Shown piece by piece: positions 41,280 to 51,850 of a stretch of 64,000 bases of DNA. The stretch's first letter is position 1. Each line of letters begins with the position of its first letter. Source of the stretch: Budorcas taxicolor (lineage: Eukaryota; Chordata; Mammalia; Artiodactyla; Bovidae); contig NC_068912.1 of assembly GCF_023091745.1 (NCBI RefSeq), positions 103,347,567-103,411,566 on the forward strand, given 5' to 3'. Made by a program: the position numbers and the translations under genes. The notes under the pieces were generated by a model. The model was not told the origin of the DNA. It did not search any database and saw only the letters and a list, made by a program, of their open reading frames with translations.

Positions 41280-43000
41280 AGTTACTCAGGCTGCTGTCAG
41301 ACTGTGATGCAAACAACGCCGACACGATGGGGAGCTCCCGAGCAAAGACTGCCCATTAAAAAGAGTCCCACATTGGGTATAAATGGCCAGATCCTAGAAC
41401 CCACGTGCTTCTCATTGGCTTAGATCTGCCCAGAGAGCGCAGCCTCAGCCTGAAGTCTCTACAGCTGGAAGCTGTCACCTCTTGCTCCCCTCGCAGTTCA
41501 ATGGCAAGTTCTTCACTGCAGGGAGGTCTGTGTACGGCACCCCCCTGGCTCACTCAGTCCGCCTTTTCCCTGCAGGGATACACTTCTCCAAGCTTCCCAT
41601 GGACCGCTCTTCCTGAAGGGGAGAGACTTGGGAAAGGGAGGTTAGTGGAACAAACTTCAGCTCCCATCATTAGAGCTGATCTTAGAGCTTCAACTGGTGC
41701 TCATCATCTCCCTCCTACAATGCCCATTTTGAATTCCCCCTCCCCTCCCCTGAGCTATCACCTTGAGTGACCCAAGCCCTCCACCCTCATCCCAGGGCCT
41801 GTATTGTGATTCTTCTTCTGGGGCTCACCATAAACTTCACACCGCCTCTTTTTCTACACTGGCACCTCCAGCAGCCGATCTGCTAGATTACATGGCCCAA
41901 GTGGCTGAGCTGCTCGCCCTGCAGCCTTGCTGCAGAGCCCTCTCCAGTTCTGGGCCCCACTCAAAGCTGGGAGCCTTTCATGTCACTCTGTATATGGATT
42001 GGAGCAGGATCTCCAGGTATGGAATGTGTGCCTCCAGAACCCAACTGGCACTGTGCTTCCTTCTTTACAATAAAAAGCAAAAGGCAGCCATTCATGAATC
42101 TTTGCAAGGCTTGTCTCCCACTTTCTAGAACAAAAGGCTCCAGTGTACGAGCCACCTCTTGCTCATCCTCCTGGTTAGTATGACGTCACAATCTCACAGG
42201 TCAGTGTGATGCTCTGCAGGGTGCCACAGTGGTCCACAGCTCTTTGGACTGTACTGTGATAAGGAGCAAGAGAAGTAACATGGCCCTGGGATAAAACTAC
42301 AAATGCATATTCTTGTCTATCCCATGTGAATGTGGACTGTTCCTGATCTTCTTTTCTGATTGGAATCGAAAATAACACATTGATCAAGTCAACAGCAGCA
42401 CGCCATGAACCTGAAGCCATGTTAATCTCCTGGAGCAAAGACTCCAGTTGAGCACAGCAGCGGCATTTGGAGCTACTGTTTAGCAGAACTTCCAGTTGTC
42501 TACAGTCATACTTGAGGATCCATCTGGTTTCTGCCAGGACTAGACTGATAAATTAAACACAGAAATTGTAGGGACCACCACTCCTATATCTTGAGACACC
42601 TAAGTGATAGCATTAATATCTGCCACCTCCCCTAGGATACAATATTGATTTTGATTTACTCTCTTGGTGGGGAGTTGGGTATGGAGAGGAAGGAGGACAG
42701 ATTCAGAGGCTTCCACTTGGCCTTCTCCACTGTGATAACTCTTACTCCACAGGTTGAAGGCCTCATGTAAGAATTACATTATATACCAAGTATGTCAAGC
42801 CTGGTTAAACATTCAGAGATCAGAGAATTGAGTGGTCAGTGGTCTCACATCCCAGCAGGTCTACTCTAAGCTGGACCCTGATGAGGACTCCATTATTACT
42901 TGACCTTCAGAGTAGGTCCATAGTGACACTGCCAGTTTCCGGGTGTCAGTGTTGACTCAGACTCTGGGTCCAATAGACCTAGAAGTGTCTGGGTATTCTC
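41280..43000 (-). pseudogene. ERVL-type retroviral protease-RT-RNase H remnant
   Basis: Read on the minus strand. A protease-to-RT region lies near 42,600-42,960 (YRSGGPYNFCV-like pieces). The RT palm is clearest at 42,175-42,438 (FSIPIRKEDQ, STFTWDRQEYAFVVLSQG). The RT connection follows at 41,960-42,170 (DEQEVARTLEPFV, WGPELERALQQ). A degraded RNase H-like region lies at about 41,300-41,700. The YxDD region near 42,180-42,190 is broken by an apparent 1-base deletion, and stops are frequent. Same ERVL-like family as the remnant at 10.3-13.1 kb, but a different part of pol and 29 kb away. No product expected. Confidence 0.7.
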
Positions 43001-43086
43001 ATTTCAACTGTAAATTGATTCTGAGTAAATAGCCATCAGTCTCTCTAGGGAAGGACTGGGGAGATCCTTAGAGGACGTGCTTGCCG

Positions 43087-43266
43087 TTCAATCCTCATTT
43101 GGATCATAAGTTATTGCTGCTCTCCCTCTGCAGGAAATAAAGACTTATTTGTAAACCACCCAAAAGCCCCTTCATGCTTCATTTTTGTTTTTTAAGTTTT
43201 TTAAGCCATCAACTTTTCATGATCTCTCTGAAGGGTCAAGATAACTTAGTACAACCAATTAATTCC
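43087..43266 (+). repeat. 180-bp direct repeat, copy 1
   Basis: TTCAATCCTCATTTGGATCAT..GGAAATAAAGACTTATTTGTAAACC..CAACTTTTCATGATCTCTC..CAACCAATTAATTCC. Partner at 44430-44610. Orientation arbitrary; contains AATAAA. Confidence 0.85.
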
Positions 43267-44038
43267 TCCTGAGGCACAATACGTTCTTCCTTCTACTAAC
43301 ATAAAAATCTAAAATCTGGATCAGGCCCAAAACTGGGCAAAGGATTGTGACATTTTATTGGAGCAACCTTAGACCTACTGCTTAAACACTTGCATTCCTT
43401 TGATGATACTCTTACTGATTACTCATCTATTTTGCCTGTCAGGTAACTTATTCCATTAACTGTCTCCGCAGCTTTCTGCAAGTCAAGCTCTGTTGGCTAC
43501 CACCCTAAGTATGCTAGTTTAACAATAATTGGGACCTTCTGGCTTTTGTAGGAGCCATCACCCCCATTGTTCCCCAAAGGCCGAGCTCCAGGACAGTCTC
43601 TACCATCAACTCCTCTTGCAAAGGAGAGAGCCGTCATTGAGCTTAGTGACACTGGTGCCCTTCCACCAACACACTCCCAGTGAACTTGAAGGATCATGTC
43701 TCCTCTTGGTCTGCCTGTGGACTATCATCCTCCGATGGGTCTTCTGACATCACAGTCTAGCACATCTGCTTCCCTGGGACTTTAAATCCCTTTTTCCTCC
43801 ATTTGTGCTTGACAACTCAGAAATTTCAATTTTGTTTGACATACACCATCATTTTCTCCAAGTTTCTAGGAGTTTCTCAAGCAGAAAACTTGCACTCTCC
43901 CCTCAGGTCACCTTGCCAGAGAGTTAAATCCCATACCGCAAGTAAATACACTTCCTTTCCCAGTCATCTGTTCTGGATCCCTTGATCCAGCACCCTTAAA
44001 ATACAGCCTATTGTATACTTCCTATAGTTATTCTGGGG

Positions 44039-44122
44039 TATAGTCCCTTTCCTCCCATATAAGACTGGTGGGTCATGGTTATAGTCCCTTTCCTCCCATA
44101 TAAGACTCTGGTGGGTCATGAT
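44039..44122 (+). repeat. Tandem duplication, unit about 41 bp, two copies
   Basis: TATAGTCCCTTTCCTCCC..AAGACTGGTGGGTCATGG at 44039-44079 is repeated at 44080-44122 with one CT insertion. Confidence 0.95.
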
Positions 44123-44429
44123 GCAACTTGGTTCTGATTATCAGCCTGGCAACCAGGAAAGGAGCTGGAGGAAGAGTCTGGAGAAGACTTCTATTGCAGG
44201 GTTGGGGGAGAAACCTCTGCTGTGTCTTCCTGTATGTGGGGAGGGCTCCCTCTTATTTGAGAGGAGTGGGCCAACTCTACATGCTCTGACAGTGCAGAGT
44301 CTAGGGAACCAGAATACACAGTTGTCCCCAACCCAGGTGTCAGGCCCCAGGTTTTCCCAACTAGGGCCCTGACCTTAGTGTAGAGACTTGCCTCAGCTAA
44401 GCATTCTTCATCTTTGAAGCTCCATACTA

Positions 44430-44610
44430 TTCAATCCTGATTTGGATCATAAATTCCTGCTGCTCTCTCCCTGTAGGAAATAAAGGCTTATTTGTAAACC
44501 ACCCAAAAGTCCCTTCATCTTCATTTTCGTTTTTCAAGTGCCCTCAACTTTTCATGATTTCTCTTAAAGGTCAAGATAACTTGTATAAGTTAATACAACC
44601 AATTAATTCC
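44430..44610 (+). repeat. 180-bp direct repeat, copy 2
   Basis: Same landmarks as copy 1 with scattered changes (roughly 85% by eye) and a small AAGTTAATACAA expansion. Confidence 0.85.
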
Positions 44611-45062
44611 ATTGTCTTTGTATGTATTGTCCCTGTGCTTTTCAAACCCCTGCATCATTGCATGGCCAGGCTGTCCCCCCTGCTGGAACATTCTTCCAAG
44701 TCATTACCAATGAAAGCTTTAGCAACTGAGCTGCCATCTTGTACCAGGGACTACTGTGCCTCACATACCCCTGGGAGGGGCAGCATCCTCAGCAGCAAGG
44801 GATCCAGTAAACTAATCCATCTCACCTCTGAGCCAGTTTTGGTCCTTCAGCAAACACACACCGTGATGCAGCAAGGAGTCAGAATACTTACTGGGAGACA
44901 ATGCCTGTGAAAGATGAAAGGAAAAGAATGGTATCAGGCTTTCTGATTGTGCTGCAGACCTGATAAGGCCTCTTCCCACTGGTTGAGAGCTGCCCAGGGA
45001 AAGTGCATCTACCCAAAAGTGCTGCAGTAAGGGGGGATCCACTAACTGTACTCCTGGTAGCT

Positions 45063-45492
45063 TGACATGGGTTGAACTATGTCTCCCAACCCCTCCACAG
45101 AGATGTGCTAAAGTCCAAACTCCTTGAATGTGACTTGATTTGGAAATAGTGTTGCAGATGTAATTAAGAGGTCATGTGGGAGTCAGATGGGTCCCCAGCC
45201 TACTATGATTAGTGTCCTTATAAGAAGGCCATATGAAGACAGGGGCACACAAGGAGAGCGCCACATGAAGGCAGGGCATTGGAATAATGCAACCACAAGC
45301 CTAGAAGTGCCTGAGGCTTCCAGAAGGTAGGAGAGAGAGTACATCCTTCCCTGGCGCCTTCAGGGGAACGTGGCTCTAGTGAGCCCTTCATTTCAGACTT
45401 CAAGCCTCCAGAATGGTGAAAAAGTAAATTACTGTTATTTAAGCCACCCCGTCTGTGATACTTCATTATGGCAGCCTTAGGAAATTCTTACA
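45063..45492 (+). mobile_element. Solo MaLR (MLT1-like) LTR with exact TSD
   Basis: TGACATGGGTTGAACTATG ... AATTCTTACA, 430 bp. Internal landmarks: GATTTGGAAATAGTGTTGCAGATGTAATTAAG, AGTGTCCTTATAAGAAGG, AAGCCTCCAGAATGGTG, TTTAAGCCACCC (in pieces). Flanked by TAGCT at 45058-45062 and 45493-45497. Confidence 0.88.
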
Positions 45493-45530
45493 TAGCTGAC
45501 TAGCAGGTTATCTTTTGAAGGGCAAGCTGA

Positions 45531-45748
45531 AAGACTTCCCTGGTAGTTAAGAATCTGCCTTCCAAAGCAGGGGACCTAAATCTGACCCCTATTGGGGAAC
45601 TAAGATCCCACACACCATGGAGCAAGTTCACTTACGCCACAACTACTAACCCTGTGCCCTCTAGAGCCAGCACACCGCAACTGGATAGGAGCCCGCCTGC
45701 AGCGATGAAGCCCCATTGCAGCCAAATAAAGAAGCAAAAATAAAAAGA
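45531..45748 (+). mobile_element. tRNA-Glu-head SINE
   Basis: AAGACTTCCCTGGTAGTTAAGAATCTGCC to GCAGCCAAATAAAGAAGC and an A-rich tail (in pieces). Confidence 0.9.
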
Positions 45749-46087
45749 GAGCTGAGTGGCGCATCTTCATGGTTGACACAAATCTTAAACTGGCTCCAGA
45801 GCCCACATTCTTTACCTTCCCTGAGGGGCCCGTGAACTGGGGGAAGTGAAGGTCAAGGCCCTAGGCTTTTGTATGAAAGTCCTCCCACCACCACTTCCCC
45901 TCCACAATGGTCCTCTGCTGTGTGGACTCAAAGACTGGGTGCTGGAAACTTAGGGCAGCCATCGTGGACAAGAGAGCTCAGGCTCTAAGAGGCCTGAGCC
46001 CCATCAGACCACAGCTGCTCACCTGGCCCCATCCCTCAGGAGACAGGAAGGAGTCTGTTCAGCCACCTCTCACCTTGGGGTGTCTGT
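45749..46087. other. Unassigned spacer
   Basis: No gene or repeat recognised. Confidence 0.35.
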
Positions 46088-46097
46088 CTCCTGTGAG

Positions 46098-46232
46098 TGA
46101 GTGAAGTGTGAGTGAAAGTCACTCAGTCATGTCCAGCTCTTTGCGACCCCATGGACTGTAGCCCACCAGGTTCCTCTGTCCATGGGATTCTCCAAGGAAG
46201 AATACTGGCATGGGTTGCCATTCCCTTCTCCT
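46098..46232 (-). mobile_element. Bov-tA SINE, truncated, exact TSD
   Basis: Antisense: AGTCACTCAGTCATGTCCAG, GGACTGTAGCCCACCAGG, ACTGGCATGGGTTGCC. TSD CTCCTGTGAG at 46088-46097 and 46233-46242. Confidence 0.93.
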
Positions 46233-46242
46233 CTCCTGTGAG

Positions 46243-46744
46243 GTTGGCCCCCAATTCCACTGAAGTTGGAGACAGTCACTGAGGGGAGGAGAAAGGGGTG
46301 CAGACCCCTTCCAGACCCAGCACTTCTACAGAAGGGCTTGCTATGGTCCTTTAGCTGACATACATGTATATTTCTGGGGAGGTTTCTCAAAGATGTCTCT
46401 GATCAACCCCCCAAAGGTAGGAACCCCTGGCTTATTCCATATCCTCCTCTCAACCACATCTCTTCTGAGCTCTGTGCTTGGCTCACTGAATTCCCACCCC
46501 CGCTACCCCAGCTCCAGAGACCTGCTGTTTGGTGACACCATGGGGCCAGGTTCCATTTTTCTCCAAAGAAGACCTTGGCCACAGGCTTTTCCTGGTGCCT
46601 TCGGAGGTCTCCACAGACAAAACTCCACTTGGGGTTTCAAGGGTCTGGAAATGCCAAGTGACCAAAATGGGCAGCTTCTGCAACTGACATGACTTGAGTC
46701 GCCTTTGGGGATAGTTTTAAGAAGTGGAGAAGGAAGTCCCCATG
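46243..46744. other. Unassigned unique-looking stretch
   Basis: No gene or repeat recognised; a 99-codon chance frame crosses it. Confidence 0.35.
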
Positions 46745-46930
46745 TCCTGAGTTCCCACTTTGCGCCAGGCCTGGTGCCAGTCCTTTGCCTTCTGCAGCCT
46801 CATGTTATTGGCCCCATCGTGTAAGTCAGAAACCATGGGCTCAGAGAGAAGGGAATGGACCAACACCACCCAACGACAGAGCTGTGAAGTTGGACCTGAC
46901 CCAGATCTGCTTCCTAACTTGACAGCATGC
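46745..46930 (+). mobile_element. MIR fragment
   Basis: TCCCACTTTGCGCCAGGCCTGGTGCC..AACCATGGGCTCAGAGAGAAGG..GACAGAGCTGTGAAGTTGG (in pieces). Confidence 0.7.
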
Positions 46931-46982
46931 TGCCCTCTCTGGAATCATCCATAAGGAGAAAAGGGTAGAGATCTGCAATGAT

Positions 46983-47196
46983 AGGTCCTCCCTGGTGGCT
47001 CAGACTAAAGAATCTGCCTGCAATGCAGAGACCCAGGTTTGATCCCTGGGTTGGGAAGATCCCCTGGAGAGGGGAATGGCTACCTACTCCAGTATTCTTG
47101 CCTAAGAAGTCCATGGACAGAGGAGCCTGGCAGGCTACAGTCCATGGGGTCGCAAAGAGTTGGACACAACTGAGCAACTAACACTTTTACTTTCTT
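46983..47196 (+). mobile_element. Bov-tA SINE with exact TSD
   Basis: Complete: head AGGTCCTCCCTGGTGGCTC, end CAACTGAGCAACTAACAC. TSD TCTGCAATGAT at 46972-46982 and 47197-47207. Confidence 0.94.
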
Positions 47197-47207
47197 TCTG
47201 CAATGAT

Positions 47208-48429
47208 TCATCTCCCAATCTGATGCAAATACAATCGAATTTTTCATAAAGTTCTTTGGATGCATGGGCCAAACTTATTTTTCTGATGTCAGAGCAAGCT
47301 GTTAGAAAGACTTTGACATGGGCGTAGAAGACGACTGGGTATCCTATCCAGAGTCCTCTTCCAGGTTATTGTCACATTTTATTACCCTTGAGATAGCCTA
47401 CAACTCTCTAAGTAGTAGAGAATTGATCATGCAAATTATTCTTTTCCATGGAAATGCAAAGGAATTGCATTCAGTGGAATGACTGCCCCATGGATAAACC
47501 AATTTTGTAAACATTTTAAAATATATTGGCATTCTTATAACGTATGTGTGTAAGGTTCTCTTAATTTCCCTTTGAGCCAGTGGTACCATCTTACTGGTTC
47601 CCTCATTAGTCAGTGGGTTAACTGTTATATGTTCACCACGTATCTGTAAGTGGCTGGGAAATTCATACGTGTTGGATGACTGCCTCTTGAGGCAAATCTG
47701 CTACTCGTCACCTGTTATTCATCACCTGACGTGTGATAAGGTTTAAGAGGCTGGACTTTCTATTACTCAGAACTCGCTTTTTAAGATCTCTTCCAGAATT
47801 CATAAAGAGACATTCTCTTCCTTTTCGTTCTTTGTTTTTGTTACAGTTTCCTGACTTCTTAGTATTTGTTCTTGTGTGTATCATAGGAAGAGCCATGAGC
47901 ACAAGGCTACCTGCGTCTCTTAGTGGCAAGGCATGTGTGCTCGCCAAGGCCACACGGGAGACATTTATTGACACTGTCACCTCCTCTGTTTACTCTCACT
48001 CCGAAGACAGACTGTAACCCAGCAGGATGGGCAGGGTCAGGAGGTTCACACTCCTTCTTACACACTTGGGCTCTGATAACAGGAAAGGCTGTTGGAGGCT
48101 ACAGTACTGATAACCTCCTGGGCCAGCGGGAGCCAGACAGTCCAGGAGCTGGGGAGACCACACAGCTCTGACTAAGCTGAGGATCCACCAGTGCCTGAAA
48201 GATGATGCTTTTGGTCCCCTGCAGGGGCCCAGCCTGAGCTGAGCCCCAGAGCAGGAAGGAAGTCATCCTGAAAGGCCAAGTTCAGGATAGTTCCCCTGAG
48301 CTGTGGTCTCCTACCCTCTTTGATCTCATACCATTCCTGGTTAAAAATAATCTAAGCATGCTGTTTCAAATATGTGTGTATTTTATTTTGAAATATTATA
48401 TTTGTTTATCTCTATATTAAACAGTGATA
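47208..48429. other. Unassigned block
   Basis: About 1.2 kb of unique-looking, moderately AT-rich DNA. No gene or repeat recognised; frames under 100 codons. Confidence 0.4.
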
Positions 48430-48640
48430 AAGCTTCCCTCATAGCTCAGTCGGTAAAGAATCTGCCTGTAGTGCAGGAGACCTGGGTTCGATTCCTGGGT
48501 TGGGAAAATCCCTGGTGAAGGAAATGGCAACCCACTCCAGTATTCTTGCCTGGAGAATCTCATGGATAGAGGAGCCTGGCAGGCTACAGTCCAGGGGATC
48601 ACAAGAGTGGGACACAACTTAGCTACTAAACCACCACTAC
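48430..48640 (+). mobile_element. Bov-tA SINE
   Basis: AAGCTTCCCTCATAGCTCAG, GACCTGGGTTCGATTCC, GTGGGACACAACTTAGC. TSD not readable. Confidence 0.9.
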
Positions 48641-48799
48641 CACCAAACACCAATAAAACTTAATGACTTTTTTGTTTTAAAAAATGCATATAAAGAGAAG
48701 TTCTCTGCAACCCAGAGAACTGGCCTGCTCTCTCTTCGGAATCCGCACTGCCCCGGAGCAAGCCCTTCTCCACAGCACAGAACAGTGTGGAATATGTAG

Positions 48800-48910
48800 G
48801 GAACTCACAGCCTGGCTTTATTGATGACTTAAGACAAGCTGTGTCTCCTCTCTGGGCCTGAGTTCCCCCATCGATTGAAAGTCAGGACTACAGTACCCAC
48901 CACTGTCACT
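48800..48910 (+). mobile_element. MIR fragment
   Basis: CAGCCTGGCTTTATTGATGAC..CTCTGGGCCTGAGTTCCCCC (in pieces). Confidence 0.65.
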
Positions 48911-48952
48911 GTCATGCCCCCTCTTACAGTTGTAATAGAAACACCAGCGTAT

Positions 48953-49008
48953 GTGAAAAATGTAAGTGAAGTCACTCAGTTGTGTCCGAAAAGTCGTGAA
49001 AAATGTAA
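48953..49008 (-). mobile_element. 30-bp Bov SINE insertion with 13-bp TSD
   Basis: GTGAAAAATGTAA at 48953-48965 is repeated exactly at 48996-49008. Between lies only GTGAAGTCACTCAGTTGTGT plus ten bases (48966-48995), the extreme 3' end of an antisense Bov SINE. Confidence 0.9.
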
Positions 49009-49334
49009 AGTACTATAATTATCTATTGTGAACTGTCATTTCCAGGAGCCTGAAAGGCTCATGCTTTTTGGTTTTGGTTTTGTTTTTTTAACAGCACACA
49101 AAACCTTTGTGCAAGAATGAAAGCTCAGGTCTAAACAAGGAATACCCCCTGAGGGTGACACCTGGACGCACAAGCTCACCAGAGCAAAGCCACACTAAAT
49201 TACCATAAACAGATCCTCTTCCAAGGGGGAGGGAATGCTGGAAAAGCCAAGGGGACGTCATGGGAGCCACAGAGTTAACGTTATTGACTTCACTTCTTTA
49301 CCTCCAGCAACAGCTACAACTTTGCACTGACATT
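49009..49334. other. Unassigned spacer
   Basis: No feature recognised; T/G-rich run near 49,065-49,092. Confidence 0.35.
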
Positions 49335-49575
49335 ATTTGCTAAAAGTAGTAACAGTAACTGCAATTTACTGAGCACTCAGGATCCTAAGTGCTTTGCATG
49401 TATTATTTCATCTTTTTTGGAAATAATACCAGGGGTAAAGCATGATTATCCCACTTTACCAATCAGGAGGCTGAGACTCGGAGACATGGAGTAGGTTGGC
49501 CAGAGTCACCTGGTTCTCAAGTCTGAGACTGAGGTCCTCTGTCCCCAAGGCCACCTTCACCACCATGCTCCAGCA
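49335..49575 (+). mobile_element. MIR SINE
   Basis: CAATTTACTGAGCACTCAGGATCCTAAGTGCTTTGCATG..TATCCCACTTTACCAATCAGGAGG..CAGAGTCACCTGGTTCTC (in pieces). Confidence 0.82.
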
Positions 49576-49647
49576 CATCACACTGCCTTCCATGCTGGGA
49601 GCCTCCATTTTGGGGGAGGCCTGGATGATGCCCTTCTAGCAGTTTCC

Positions 49648-49748
49648 CTTTGTTTATTTATTTATTTTTGGCTCTGCTGGGTCTTCGTGGCTGCGCTGGC
49701 TTTTCTTTAGTTGTGGCGAGTAGGGGCTACTCCCTAGTTGTGGGATTT
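49648..49748 (-). mobile_element. tRNA-Glu-head SINE, 3' part only
   Basis: GTTTATTTATTTATTTTTGG, GGGTCTTCGTGGCTGCGC and TAGTTGTGGCGAGTAGGGGC are the tail and body, antisense. The head is absent. Confidence 0.85.
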
Positions 49749-49789
49749 GGGGGAGGGGGGTACATGTGTTACCATCTGAATTTTCATCT

Positions 49790-49900
49790 GGATAGCTCTG
49801 TTAACAAGCCTTTGGGAAGTCACTTCACGTATGTTTCCTCCTATTTGCGAAGAGAGGGCTGGCTTAGTTATTTGATAAAGCCCCTTCCAGGCCTGAATTC
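49790..49900 (+). mobile_element. MIR fragment
   Basis: AGCCTTTGGGAAGTCACTTC..TTTCCTCCTATTTGCGAAGAG (in pieces). Confidence 0.5.
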
Positions 49901-50029
49901 CTTGACTACGATTTACTGTAGTGTCTTAACACTCTTTCATGGCACAGTTGTGAAGAGCATTAGAGAAAAGCCTAGGCTTTTAGTTGATAATAAGCCATCT
50001 TATCAGTGAGACTCACATGGACCCTATCA

Positions 50030-50122
50030 TACAGCATGTGGGATCTTCCCAAATTGGGGATCAAGCCAGTGTCTCCCGCATTGACAGGAGGATTCTTTAG
50101 CACTGAGCCACCAGGGAAGTCC
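50030..50122 (-). mobile_element. tRNA-Glu-head SINE, head part
   Basis: Minus strand: GGGACTTCCCTGGTGGCTC..GATCCCCAATTTGGGAAG. Body and tail missing. Confidence 0.85.
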
Positions 50123-50299
50123 CAGTTTCCGTTTAGACTCTGCATTAGAGTTGGGGGCAAAGTGAGCCACCGGCAGCAGCCCAAGGCTGACAGAGCCCTG
50201 ATTGCAGCTGCTGCAGAGCTTGCAACGGGGAGGAGGGGGGCATTTAAACTTGTGGACTCCCAGCCACTCAGACTGAGGCCCACGTAGGCAAAGCATCCT

Positions 50300-50465
50300 A
50301 CTTGGGAACCGCCACCCTGGGGTTGGCAGGTTAAAGAAGGCAGACGCTGCCTCCTTTGTTAGCAGCACTGGCCTTGCCACATGGTCACTATGCCCTTCTG
50401 AGCAAGGAGCTTCATCTCCGAGAACCTTGGTTTCCCTATTGGTAAGATAATACCTGTCTCATGAT
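50300..50465 (+). mobile_element. MIR fragment
   Basis: GAGCAAGGAGCTTCATCTCCGAG..TTCCCTATTGGTAAGATAATACC (in pieces). Confidence 0.6.
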
Positions 50466-50500
50466 TGCTTTGCAACTTGTTCGTTTATTCATTCAATTAA

Positions 50501-50586
50501 TATTAGGTTGAACCACTTGAAATTGCTGATATTTAATACTTTTCTTAGTTTCAAAAGCATTCATTTCATGTGGTTCAATTCTAGTA
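50501..50586. mobile_element. 86-bp MADE-like miniature inverted-repeat element
   Basis: Arms TATTAGGTTGAACCACTTG (left, from 50501) and its imperfect reverse complement ending GTGGTTCAATTCTAGTA (50570-50586) enclose about 40 bp. TA at both ends and the TTAGGTTG start fit Tc1/mariner-type MITEs. The hairpin is about 20 bp per arm. Confidence 0.65.
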
Positions 50587-50598
50587 TTTTTTGCATGC

Positions 50599-51053
50599 TG
50601 TATCAATTAAGATTCTACAGAGAAACAGAACCAACAGGTTTCAAATAGAGAGAGAGATTTTAAGAAATTGGCACACTCCCCTTCTTTTAAGGGGCTGGCC
50701 AATCTGAAATCTGTAGGACAAGCTAGAAGGCTGGATATTTAGGCAAGAATTGAGACAGCGGTCTTGAGACCGAATTTTGCAGGCCAGGAGGTGGGAAGCT
50801 GAAGCAGGGTTTTTGTGTGACAGCCTTGGGGAAGTTCCTGCTTCAGGGAACCTGAGTCTTTGATCTTAAGGCCATTAACTGATTGGATGAAGCTCATCCA
50901 TATGTGATGAAGAGTAATCTGCTTTATGGACCATCAACCAATTATAAATATGAACCATATCTATGAATACCTTCACAGCAACATCTAGACTAGTGTTTGA
51001 CCAAACAACTGTATCCCATAGCCCAGCCAAGTTGATATAACATTAACTTTGCA
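50599..51053 (-). mobile_element. MaLR-type LTR
   Basis: TGTATCAATTAAGATTCTAC, AGAGAAACAGAACCAACAGG, TTAACTGATTGGATGAAGCTC, GTGTTTGACCAAACAACTG and GCCCAGCCAAGTTGATA are those of an old MaLR-type LTR in reverse. TSD not clear. Confidence 0.75.
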
Positions 51054-51089
51054 AGTGCCAATTATGTACTAGGCTCTGTTGTGCTGGAA
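51054..51089. mobile_element. Old repeat scrap, left of BovB
   Basis: AATTATGTACTAGGCTCTG belongs with the ancient repeat that resumes at 51432. Confidence 0.4.
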
Positions 51090-51430
51090 AAAAAAAACTC
51101 TTGAGAGTGCCTAGGACAGCAAGGAGACTAGTCAACCCTAAAGGAAATCAACCCTGAATATTCACTGGAAGGACTGATGCTGAAGCTGAAGCTCCAATAC
51201 TTTGGCCACCTGATGTGAAGAGCTGACTCATTGGAAAAGACCCTGATGCTGGGAAAGACTGAAGACAGGAGAAGAAGGTGACAGAGGATGAGATGGTTTG
51301 ATGGCATCACTGACTCAATGGACACGATTTTGAACAAACTCCGGGAGATGGTGAAGAACAGGCAGGCCTGATGTGCTGCAGTCGATGGGATTGCAAAAAG
51401 TCAGACGTGATTTAGTGACTAAACAACAAG
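51090..51430 (+). mobile_element. BovB 3' end, sense
   Basis: CTCTTGAGAGTGCCTAGGAC, GACTGATGCTGAAGCTGAAG, CTTTGGCCACCTGATGTG, GATGGCATCACTGACTC and AACAACAA tail. 5'-truncated at about 340 bp. Confidence 0.9.
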
Positions 51431-51431
51431 G

Positions 51432-51850
51432 GTTCACAAGTTGATAAAACTGACAAAGGTGCCTGACCCAGCAGAGCTTACATTCTAGTTGAGAGACAGA
51501 AAGTCAATAACCAGAACAATAAATAAGTAACTGAGTATTATGTTAAGAGGGACAAAAGTGGGCTAAGGAAGGTGAATGTTTGGGAACTGGCAGGTATGGC
51601 TTGCAGAGTGGTCAGGGGAGGTAGGCCTCACTGAGAGCCACGGCATGAAGAAGTGAGGGGTCAGCCACGCCAGAGCATTCTGGGCAGAGGGACTGCCAAT
51701 GTGGAAGTGTTAAGGGCAGAGCATGCTGGCGTGTTCTGGAACTGAAAGGAAGCCAAGGTAGCTGCAGCGGAGAGTGACAGGAGTGGGGTTCAGAGAGATC
51801 CTGTGGGGCTTTAGAGGTTATTGTCAACTGAGAAAGTGACGATTAAATCA
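51432..51850 (-). mobile_element. L2-class fragment
   Basis: GAGCTTACATTCTAGTTGAG..CAGAGCATTCTGGGCAG..GTTCTGGAACTGAAAGGAAGCC (in pieces) fits the reverse of the L2 3' region. Confidence 0.5.

Larger units (their letters stand above)
43001..45062 (-). mobile_element. Probable ERVL gag/leader region, low certainty
   Basis: It lies where gag and the 5' end should be for the minus-strand pol remnant, but I recognise no gag motif. It contains the 180-bp direct repeat pair and a 41-bp tandem duplication annotated separately. Confidence 0.3.

Noticed and set aside
44673..44686. Second CTCF-like match (minus strand, CCAGCAGGGGGGAC)
   Set aside because: The core C of GGGGGC is replaced by G and the site lies in decayed retroviral DNA; weaker than the 15.9 kb site.
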